Assembly: GCA_011800805.1 (NCBI GenBank)
Contig: MPNW01000123.1
Location: 14,356-78,355 of the forward strand
Length of the DNA: 64,000 nucleotides
Origin: Hirudo medicinalis
Lineage: Eukaryota > Annelida > Clitellata > Hirudinida > Hirudinidae
Direction: 5' to 3'
The notes under the pieces were generated by a model. The model ran no database searches, had not been told where the DNA came from, and saw only the letters and a list, made by a program, of their open reading frames with translations. Positions 37,401 through 49,400 of this stretch are shown here, in pieces. The position numbers were made by a program, and so were the translations under genes. Position 1 is the first letter of the stretch, and every line of letters begins with the position of its first letter.

Positions 37401-40400
37401 GCAAAATTGAACATTTCAAAGTATTAAGCTATTTCAGGGTCATTTGATTAGTATGTGGGTCTTTTTGAATTATCAGTGGAGTCTTTGATGGAGGGGCCTT
37501 GAGATGTTCTTGCTGCCATGTACTACTTGTGGCTTGAAAACATCAAGCTGAAGAATTTGAACCTTGGTGTGAAAACTAAAAAATTTTGTTTAAAATATTT
37601 TGTTGTTTCTTGTTATTTGACTTTTCATGCTAATGTTTTTTGATATTGTTCTGGCTGCAGAACTGAGGATTGTCATTTGATCACTGATAAAGGGCTTGTT
37701 CACAAGCTTGCATTTAATTGCTTTTTCTTATTTACTTGACCACCAACATTAAGTACAGTTTATAAACCAAATTTAAATTTAGCCTGGAATTCTGCTGATT
37801 GTTATTTTAATTTAGAAATTGTTTATTAAAAATCCTATGTGGGTAACAAATGGATTCTAATAATCTTCCTTTCAATATATTTGACCTTCATTTAGTGTTT
37901 CACCATATTTGTATCAAAGTGTTGTCCACGCCCTCTATGGATTGATTTGATATTGAACCTGCCCCATTTCTAAAGGACTCTTCTTTTGAATGGAATGTAA
38001 TGAAAAGTGAATGGAAATAAGAATTAAATTGAACAAACCAGTTCAATAATTGTATTGCGTTCCTACAGTTAGAGGATATGGATTCCAGGATTACAATGAT
38101 ATCACAAATGTTGCAATTTTCATTACTAAAGCTTTGGTATCTTGAAACACCTTATAGACTGATTTTGTGTAATTCTTGGATACTATTTGACCATAGTACA
38201 ATGTATGAGTTCTATTTCTTATCCAAGAACTTGAATTCTGTTAAAAGTGAAGGCATTTTCTATCTTAAAATAAATAATTCTTTATTAAAAATTAATACTT
38301 ACAATAATCGTTTTTTAATATATTATAATTTTTTGCAAAACTTTTACAAACTTTTCTTTTCATAATTTCAATTGATTAAATATTATATTATGTAATATAT
38401 TATGGCACACTTTTCCAGTGTGAATGATGACTACTTGAAACCTTGAAAAAATTTAAATTGGAGGCAAACAAAGTCTGGTTTGAAAATTGATTGAAAAGTG
38501 ATTTAACACCAGTTGTATGCAAGAGTCATTCGAGATTGACCATTTTGTTAACAAATTAAATATCACCTCATTTGGTAAAAGCGTGTGTTAAACTTTAACG
38601 TAAAGTCTCCGTTCACATTTATTTTGTTAACAAACTGTATTTGTCATTAAAGAGTCCGCTTGTGCATAATCGGTAAAATTTTATTTTCGCTTTTAGAATT
38701 AATTTTCCTCAGGTGAATTTTTTTTTAACTTCCATTCCTTTTTTTCAATCAGGTGCTAGCTTATAGTGATAGTTTAAAACGTTTTCCTTTAATTTATTTA
38801 AGTATAAAAGTATAATTTAAATATAAAAAGTCATTCACTTGAGCCATTGGAAACATTTCAGAGAACGTCGACAGATCGGATAATCCGCAGCTCCAATGGA
38901 GGATGGAGCAGGAAGAGATGATCAAGGAATACCTTAGCATGGCATACAAGGACCTCATGGTATGTCAGTTTGATGAAACAGTTTTAAGCTACTATCTTCA
39001 TCCAGTCTTACCTTTATTAGATATTCTACCTGGACCGCTATTAATTCTAAAGGAATGTTACAGTAAAATAATTTGTGCCACCTATCTTATTGTTATCGCA
39101 AGCCGCTTTAGACCGAAATTCACAAACAAGTCGTAAGACATAAGGTTTAATGGCTACAAAGTTTGAGGCAAGTAAAAAGTTGGTAATAAAATAGCCCAAC
39201 TAATAAATATGATAAATATGGTAAACTCTTTGGCTTAACACACTTAAAAGTGTAAAATTACATTTAGAAATGTAATTGATCACCTCTTCGAGCAGTTTTA
39301 TTTATTCATTCACTGAAAGGCAACTACTGTCTTCCATTCACTTTCATAACCCTCGGTCAAAGTTGGTTGACCTACTTAAGGATTTTGATAAATCTGTAAG
39401 CAAGCATTTGTACAAGTTCTAATGGTATTAATTACAAACCTGCTATCACGCGTTAAGAAGAGTGAATCCGGTAGTTCTTCGCGACCACATCACACGATCT
39501 ATTAACTGATATTGAAGTTAAAAATAAGGTTACTGTATTTGAAGGTCACAGCCTCTTCAACTATTTGTGCACAAACGTCGTTTGCAATCGTTGCACTTTC
39601 TAAGCAGAATTGAGCCTGTGCATACCTGGAGAGTGCGTTCCGTGTGTAAACTCACAAAAGTCATCTTCATATAATAATTTCCATGCAATGTAAGAATCTG
39701 ATGAGAAGCATGCCATCCAGATCATCATATGATTGCAAGTTTTGGTTGTAGGCCTTCTATTTTCAAGGGTCTATGTAACTAATTACGACCTTATATAAGG
39801 ACATCCGTTGGGACCCCTCATTCGGTTGAGCTTAGCTCTGACTGAGGTCTTGACATCTTCTAGTTGATTTCCTCCGACTTGCTGTTCTTATTCTGTTTTC
39901 ATTTGTTTTTTTGGGAGGATCTCTGCCATGCAAAGAGAGGAGGTGAGGTTTTCGCACATCTTTCAATGGTTCCGTGAGATCTTCTAAGATCGGGAAGGCG
40001 ACTCTTTTGAGGCGCTAACGTGTCGTATCAGGTGATCAAAATCTATTATAAATGGAGCACTTAGAATTGGTGCATAAGGATTGAAGAAGAAGTTTAGCTT
40101 CAAAAGTTTAGAAAATAAGTTAAAATGGTAAATAATAAAAAAAATGCATTTTAAACATTTCAGCTCAGAAAGAAATTTTGAGATAAATTCTTTCATTTTT
40201 CTAGCAAAAGAAAGAAATGTGTGGAGTGAAGCAGGAGAGACTGCGCATCGCCAGGGAAGAGTTGAATGCCAAGTTGGAGGCTCTAAACAGAGCCAGATCT
40301 TCTTCTGGCGATTGTGAGCGAAAGATTTTTGAGAACTGATAATTATTATTTTAAATGACCTTTATTTACTGCAATATATTTAGTGGAGAATTGATATAAT

Positions 40401-43400
40401 TTCACCCTGTAATGAACAGCAATTGCCAAACTCCTGAGTGCTTTTGAAGAATGTTTGTAAAGTTTTGGTTTGGTCATTCATTTCTTAGCATAATTAATTA
40501 CAAGAATGTATTTCTATTTATTCCCTCAGATTACTTTTCGATATAAATAACTTATTTTTTCCAGTGAACTCAGCCTTAGCCATCGGCAACGGCGGCATGC
40601 CCAGCAGCCTCGCCGGAAGCGGGAGGGTCTTCAGGCACGACCCGGAAGAGTTGAAAGCCGAGGTGGAAATGGTGAGGCAGAGGATCAAGAACCTGGTCCT
40701 GGAATTGGTCAGAATGAGATCAAGTGTTAACCAATCAGAGAAAGGCATTGGTGCATTGACCATGTAATTCTAGTTGTTAAAGTTTTCAAATACTTGATCC
40801 AGGCCATGCATTTTCAATTTAAATTTGACAAATGAAAGGATTGACCTCATGTTTTGTAGGTTATAGTTCATGAATTCATGTTTTGAACTTCCTGTTGTTG
40901 GTTGTGTGCAACAATATATTTTATTGTTGGTTGTTATTTTATGGCAGTTGCATGTATGTCAATTTAATGTTTGTCATCTTTAATTTAATTACAATTACTT
41001 GTTCTTGTAACCTAAATAATAACCCAGTAAGTAATAACTAATATACCAAATAAATTCTCACATAAGGATTCTTTCCTTTGAGTGTTAAATAAGTCAAGTT
41101 GCTTTGATAAATCATTTCCAGCATCGAGTGATTCAATATCAAGGTTATCTCATCGTGGAATGGATTAAATTCCTGGCAGTCAGTTTCGCAAAGTGGAAAT
41201 GTTTTTTTACTTCCAGGGTGAACAAGATGATCTCTGATCGAGGCAGGGGGGAGATGTGGGTGAACGAGGCTGGAAAGATGGTGAGAGGAATTCGGGGAAT
41301 GAATGCCTCCATAAAGGCAGGAGAAGAGAAGAGGAGAGAATTGATCAAGGTGCCATTTCAGTTTTTTTTTATCCAAAATACCTTTTTATTTTGGCATTGT
41401 TTAATTTTAAAATTTAGGATTAAGACCTATTTTCTCAGTTATTATGTGATGCCACCTGTGTTATAGTTTTTATAATTGCACTGTAGCTATAATTTTCATG
41501 CTAAATGTTGAGGCAATCCTAATAAATTAATGCTTTAAGCTTCTATAAACTTTAATTGATTTAAGCAGTTAATAATTTCATTAATAGTCTGTTGCTGATT
41601 TGAGTCAACACTTTTTGGCCACCAACTCCAATCTCCGGTCGATGCCATCGTCGGATCCCTCCTTCGCTTGTGCCGATTCTGCATCTCAGACGGAACTCTC
41701 GGGAGATGTTAGTGGGACTCTTTTTTCTTTGCCCGAATATTTTTTTCTCCAATTTGTATCTTTAATATCTCTTGTTGGTGGTGAAAGCCCGTCCCATTCT
41801 ATGTTCACGAACACCCCATTAGTCTTTTTTTATTTGCGTTTATGTTATTGGCCTGGAATGATGTGAGTGGGATGAAAAATTGCAAAAGACATTCCTGCAG
41901 CTTAAATTTATTTTGCTTATTTACAAAATGACATCTAATGAATTGGACCATTTTTCAAGCTCAAAGAACACAGCATTACATGATTTGTCATTGTAATTAT
42001 TTTGTTTTTTGTTACAGACAGCTGTAACATCTACATATTGAATTGCGTCTTACTTGTCTAAACTTGTAGAAAGCACTGTAAAGATAAACATTGTAAAACA
42101 TACATTCAACTCTTTAATGGCTAAATTTATTCGCTGTAAATATTTGCTCACTCTTCGATCCTCTGTATTTTGAGTGGGATCCTCATTGTTTTCTATAATT
42201 GCAAGTTTGGACATTTAGCATCTTGCTCAGCCATTCTTCATGAAAAACGTTAAAAAGTATTCTTTACTCAATGACTCTGTTGGAGTCTGCGTTGTTACCG
42301 TGAGTTATTGGCGATGGCGGCAGTTTTAAAGTCGCGATTTGACGTTGTCGATGATGTTTATTATTACAACCATAAACATGTTTTTAGCTCTTTTGTATTG
42401 CAATTTCTAGGGTAACTTATTATTTCATTTGCAAAATGTTTTGTCAATTTTGATAGGAGGTTTTCATTGAAGGATGGTAAGAAGGCTTTGCTGGTTGTCA
42501 CTTAATCCAACCACTGCTTTTTGTTACAAATTTCTATTTTCTTTTCTTCAGAATTGCTTTATAAGGATATGCTTTAAATAATTTTTGTGGGAAACTGGTT
42601 TCAATTTGTTCCAATAATTTTTCTAATTTTAGCCATTATATTTTCGTTGTTATGGAAATTTATTATAAGTTTTGCATCTTTCATTAATTTCTAACCCACA
42701 CATTTTTGATTATTCAAAAATGATTGTCATTTTTTGTTCTAAAATTATTTAAATTTTATTTATATTTAATTGAGTAATATTTGGTGATAGAGATTCAGAA
42801 AGTAAATTCAACTACTGTATATAACAAATTTATGTTGTTGGTGACTTTGCATTTTTTTCATGAATTTATTGTATTTGTACTTAACCTGTCTTTTGATTTT
42901 CTCATGTATCTGTACAGGATTTAAAGGCACTTTTTAATCATTTAAATACCTCAGCTGCCATGGACGGCACTCCTCAGCCATAGAGGCTGGGTTGCAACAT
43001 AAACACATTACAACAGTTTCCATTACATACAGGAATGTAACCCATTGAGTTGACCTGCATAGTGCATTAAAATTTAGAAAATAATTATAATAATAACTGG
43101 TACCTAATATTTTTATAAATTTGTTGTTAAACATTTTATTATATAATAATGTTATCACGTTATCATTAAAATTATCAGATGATTCTGCAATAAGCTTAAC
43201 AAGTTGTTTTTGATGATATTATGCAGCTGTCGAAAAGGTACGGAATGCTTGCAAAGTTGAAATTGAATCACAACCAGAACAAGAAATGCATAGTGGAGCT
43301 TCTGGAGCAGCTGATCCAAGTTGAGAGTCAACTCATTCCCTGCAAGATCCAGTTTGATGCAAACAGGTTGTTTTCTTTTTCCTGTTCTCATTTTCAATGG

Positions 43401-46400
43401 TTTCAATAAATAGAACAGCTCTTCAAACTTCAATTGCTATTACCTTCAAGTGGTTTTTGTTGAGAGTTAATAATTGTCCTCATCAGCAAGTACAACACTT
43501 ACTTAAGAAATGTTGAATGCTAATCATGTTTGCTCTGTTACCCAGTGGTACTCTCATTTGAAGTTTGTGAGATGGTTAGGTCACCTTTAATTACCTGAAA
43601 AGTATCCAGCCTGGTTATGGTACAGGTTTTTGAGATTTCAATTAGATCAGGAAGGTTTGCTTTAATTATTGCAGTTGTTATTGTAGAGGGTTTCTGAGTT
43701 GACTATTGAAGCACAAGGGACTCTAGCCATCAGAAGAATGAATGAGTTATGTGCTTTGTGACTTGACTTTATCGGTGAATGACTGAACGATGACTGAACG
43801 TGTAAGGAAAAGTATAAAACATGTTAAGAATCGATTAAGCCGAGTATAATGAAGTTAAGATATTAAAAATGAAACTCAAGGCCTGCTTGCAGGTTGCTTC
43901 TGATCGAGGAGAAGAACAAACTGCTGGAAGAGTTGAAAAAACAGCAACAATCTGCCAACTCTGAAGAGAGGATCAGGGACCTGGAAGAAGATCTTTACAA
44001 GGTCAAGGAAATTTTCAAGAAGGACATCCAGCTTGATAACCAAAGGTCTCAAATGCTCTTTGCATTTTCATATTTTATTCACACAAATTTACATGCATTT
44101 ATTTGTAAACTTAAACAATTGCATTTATTTTGAATGATATGTGTAGGAAAATTAAGTAATAACTTATAAGAACAAATTATATCATAATATTTGCTGCAAT
44201 TTAGTTTTGTCGTGATGGTATGATCTACCGAGTAATTTCAGCACCTGACGATGCTCACATTCCTGAGCTGCTTTTCCAATTAATCAATATTTTTCTTCTG
44301 GATACTTCACGTGCTAACCAATCTTCTGGCTTTAGCAGACGTTTGTTTGTTTGTTTCGAAGACAATTTATAAGCACATTAATATTTGCTTAAAAACTTAG
44401 TTTATGATGATGGTCATTAAGAATTAAGATTTACGTGGAAAACCTAACATAGCCTAACATATTGTTGCTATTGAAGGTCATACTGTTTGAATAATTATTG
44501 TTTTATTATGCCTATCATTGTATTGAAGGCTGAACCTCACCAAGAAAAAAGTAAAGTTGGAGGAGGAGTTGCTTTCCAGAGCTAAACTCGGTGCAAATCT
44601 CGAGATGCAAATCAAGAGGTTACATTTCATTCTACATCCACCATTTGAGAAGTGTTTAGTTTGGTCATTTACATGGATAAATAATATTTATCTAACCTAT
44701 TTATGAACATGGGATCACATTAAATGGTATATCTGTCTATTGATAGCAATGATAGCATTGGTAGTTGTTAGATTATCATTTTCAAGTCATTTTCACCAAT
44801 GATTGACCACTGATTAATTAATTACTTTAAATCTTGTTGTTATTTTTCTATTAACATTTGAAAAATGCTACATCTTTTAAATTGCATTACCAATGATAAT
44901 ATACACATATATTATATAAATTAGTGTAATGCCCTACGTTAGTGATATGAGACTTTCTTCTCTACTGTTTATAGCCTTCACCAGAGCATGAATTCCATCT
45001 CCAGCGGCTCCAGTCTCGGCTCTCTGGGGAGTCTCTCGGCCAGTAGCAGAGGATCCCAAAATTCTGTAGCACTCCACGATGTGTACTGCATGCAGGAGCT
45101 CAATAAAAGTCTACACCAGGTCTCATTAACATTATCTTCCTATATCTAGTTATCATGCTACTGCCCTCAGTAGCACCAATATCTGAAAAATTCTATTTGT
45201 TATCTTTGATACTAATGCTGATCAATAGAGAAACTCTTAATGGTTTTCTTTCAAATCAGACTCAGATGTCACCATGTTTAATCTGAATGTTACCAGGTGA
45301 ACCTACCTGACCTCCACAACAGGATGGAAACAATCTTTCAAGACCAACTTCCTCAGCTAACACCATCTCAATCGTCAAGTCGCTCGCAACTAGGAAGTTC
45401 ACTGTCGTTTGCCAACTCATCCAACTACATGTCCCAGATGGGTAGCGATGTCAATAGTCAATCCATCTCTGACATGGGAAGGGCAATTCCATCCTTCCAA
45501 CAGTACCCCACAGTCCAGGAGGAAACAGAAGATGGAGATGAAGGTTTTGAAGGTCATTTGGAAGAGGAAGATGCAGAGAGAAGTGGAAGTTATTCTGGCC
45601 TCAGTCACAGAAGCATCTCAAAGCCTCCTCCATCATACGAAGACCACTTTCAAATGAACAATGGCATGCAGAAAGGGCAACAGTCCCTTGGGACCTGCCT
45701 CTATCAACAAGCATCTCATTCTCAGATTTGTGGTCAGCCCATTGCTTCCATCCCCGATGGAGTCTATCCAAATGTGAGTTTTCCTGTTGGAAAAAGTTAC
45801 TGCTTATACGAGCAGCCACAGTATGGAAGATCTGCTTCACTTCTTCCAAAGCAAAATACTCACAATGCCCATTTACCACAAGCAAGCCAGAGGCAAGATT
45901 TTTACCAGCAACAATGTACCGCTCCGTGTGGAACACCCTTAGTTCAATTCCAGGCAGCACCGATGAGGAATTATTCTTCTGATGCACAGAATGACTTTTT
46001 TCCCATTACAGTCTCTGCAACTACTCCAGGTCATCAAAGTGGATGCCAAAAAATGTACAACAATGCATCATACCCCAATAATTTGCTCAGTTCCAACAGC
46101 CTGCCATCTTTGTTAAATGCCCCCTTAATGAACCCAATGACAGGTTGTGGTTCTGAGAGTCAGATATTCAGATCAGGAGTCATGGAAAGCACCTCCAATG
46201 GCTACGACCTCCAGCCTCCTTCTTACACCTCCAACAATGGAAGCAACCCTGACGTTGAGATGGCATTAATCGACACGACCAACGACCATCTCAAAACCGA
46301 CAAGTTGCCCACTCTGAGTAGAAGTCTCTTGAGGGAGTTTGGAGTCAACAACGACGAAGGTGGCAGCGACTGCGACAGAGTGCAACAGCTCGCCGACATC

Positions 46401-49400
46401 CGATCCGTCCGCAACCTTCGGCAACGGTACTTCGGCGACGGCATTTGTCTCGAGCAAACCTCATTGGCCAAAAACTCGGACTCGTCTTCCGCGCAATCCG
46501 TGCCGACGTGCCACGTCGTGCCTCCCTCGAATGCCTTCTCGCCAAAGTCGAGCAGCACCTCGCACCTGCACAACTTGAATGAGGGTGCTCTGACTGCAAA
46601 TTGCAACTATTCCCATTTTGTCAGCAACCCGAGCAGTCTTTCGTTGTCTTCCTCGTCTCTTGGGGAAGATGGATCGAACCTTGGTTCGGATAGTGGAGTG
46701 TTTGAGTCGGCAAGCAGGTATCGGTGTGGATATTTTCTGAGTTTTTGACTCGAAATAAAATTAATTAAAGATAGTTGGGAGAATTTGCAGATTGTATTAA
46801 TTGCGATGTGGTTGCTCTGGTCACTTATTATACAAATTGTTACATTGTTTTTCACAGATGATGTTTATTTTTGTGCTTTGTATTTCGCAGGTTGAACAAC
46901 GTGCTCTCTGCTCAGATCCACGTGCAATTAATGTGAGCAAAATGTGTTTGATGCGGTTACCGCCTTATCTTATTTATTGGATTGACTTCAATTTGTGACC
47001 AGCAACGTTACTAATTAAAACCTGTTGAACTTAAATGAACATTTCCAAAGTAAATTAATCAGTAAAATCAAAGTAATTAATCAAAGTAAATCAAAATCTG
47101 AATTAAAAAGGAAGATGAAACAATTTTTCCTGAACAAGTTCAAATTTGAACTTGTAATATCCTTTATCAGGTATGACTATGCCAAGCAGGAAATACTGGT
47201 GTGCATTGAAAGAACCAGGAACCTCAGTGCTGTTTCAATCCACAGCCTCAACGAAGTGTAAGATTCATTTATCGCCAAATGGATTTTCAGCTTTGAGCTT
47301 GAAGACACTTATTGTTTTGCTTTCTTAGTTTGTTGAGAACTATCATCAGGATGGATAGATAAATAAATTCTTCAGGACAACAGAATTTTGATGGCATTTA
47401 AATATTTAATTGCAAGACGTGCTCGGCTTCTCTCGAAGACCGTTGAATGTTTCTTATTAAAATTTTCACAGCGTTTTCAAGGTGTTCATACTTCCATCCA
47501 CGACGAACTGCAATTCGTACGTCGAGGACACGGATCCGTCGTCACCGTTGCACTCTCTGCCCTCCTACTCCAACCTTGGGAAAGTTTTCCACTTCCCTGT
47601 GGAGTCGGAAAAAGTTCTCTCGAAAACCATCCAAGTGTATGTTTTACGACTTAAAGATTTAAACTCCTTGCACCAGAGGTCCTACTCCCGAGTGGAATCT
47701 GTGGTATGTTCAGCATCTTGTTTGTTCATTTTCTTCTGCGTGCTTCTACCATCACCATCATAGTAGCATCTCTGCAGTCATCATCACCTAACTTTTATTC
47801 ATTTTCATCTGAAGAATTAATTGAAATAAAATAAATTTTTGGGCAGTTCATCCTAAATGAACTTTCATTGCCATCCCCTTTGACATTTTATCATCATCAT
47901 CGTCGTCGTCGTCATCATTGATTTGGTTGTGAATGAAAGATGGATGGGATTTTACCTCCAAATGTTTCTGTTAACAGTGTGTGTAACTCATTCATTTGAT
48001 TATGAACTGATTTTGTTTCTTAGCCATGCGTACGTGAATGGATGTGAGCACCACAAAGTAACCTGCAATATGCTTAAATCTGAGTTAAAACAGTTAGTTG
48101 CTTGTGTAATGATCATTTGCAATGATGTTTACATTTTAAAATAAGCGAAATTGGATTAAAGAAGGACATGTAGTAAATACCAGTATGGAAATATCTCTGT
48201 TGTGGTGATGGTATCTGCAATTGTTTGGCTCAAATAAACATCAAGTTGTTGATGTTATGAACAGTTGATTATGTGGGTTTAAGCCCAAGTCACAGGTTGT
48301 AATGACTGCACTTTGGCACAATTAATTTGAGCACTCTTGGTTATTGAAACACCGCTTATTTGTTACTCACTCATTTTAGATGATATTTGAGGGACATTTT
48401 GCACTTTTCAGCACATTTTCACTTTGATAAACCTAACAGCATCCACTTTTCTCAATCAAAAGAGAGACATTTTAAAGCTTTAAATTATTTCATGTTTCCT
48501 GTCCTTTTTGACAGGGAATGTCCTTAATAAGTCTGGCATCCTTCGACTTGAAATCATGCATTTCCAGTTGGTACAATATCCTCAGCTTCCAGTTCATGGA
48601 TGTGGACACGAGCAAGTGCTTGCCACCTCCCATCCCTTCCTTGTCGCCCGAGGTTGGTAATAGCTTCCTTGAACCGGCTCCTTTGCCACTACCTTTTATT
48701 GACAATGCATCAATTAGTAATCAATTTTTATTGACATTGTGCTTACATTTGTAAATACTCATTGATTGGTGGGTCACGTTTAAATAATTTTACACTTGCA
48801 AATCAATGTTTGTCTTTAGATAGAGTCCAGTCTTCCACCAGTAGCTTATGGGCCTGTAAAAAGAGTTGTTGAGTTCAAGTAAGATCACTCAGCTTTTATT
48901 ATTTTTGTATACAATTAATTTTGCGATTTGTTGCAATGAAATTGATAGCATTGTATTTCAAGACAACAACCATTAGTAATTCAGTTGGTCAATGTGGCAA
49001 TGAGAGCAGTGTACAACATCTATTGAAATGCACTGGCAGTAACGTGTAAGGCTTAAATGGCATGTTTCGAATGTGACTCAGTACATTGTTAGATGTTATC
49101 CTGGTTCTTGAGTTATTTGCATTATTTCAACTTTTTATTTCTTCTTTTACATTGGAGGAGTCCAACCATTTGCCTGGTGAAAGATGAAAGCAGTGATGAG
49201 TCCACAGTTGCCTCGTCAAGGGCTTCAACTCTCACCAGGGCTGAAGGTTAAATTGATAATTATTACGATGCTGCTGCTGGTGATGGTGATGTTGATGATG
49301 ATGTTAATTATAATAAGAATGAAACAAATTAGTGACTAATAGAGTTACAAACCTCATAAATGACTTCAGCATTAAAGTGTCACAAAAATGCTATTTATAG

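Noticed and set aside
45601..46606. Long minus-strand frames opposite the KIBRA large exon (127-128 codons)
   Set aside because: Shadows of a coding exon; the plus frame is supported by phase on both sides.
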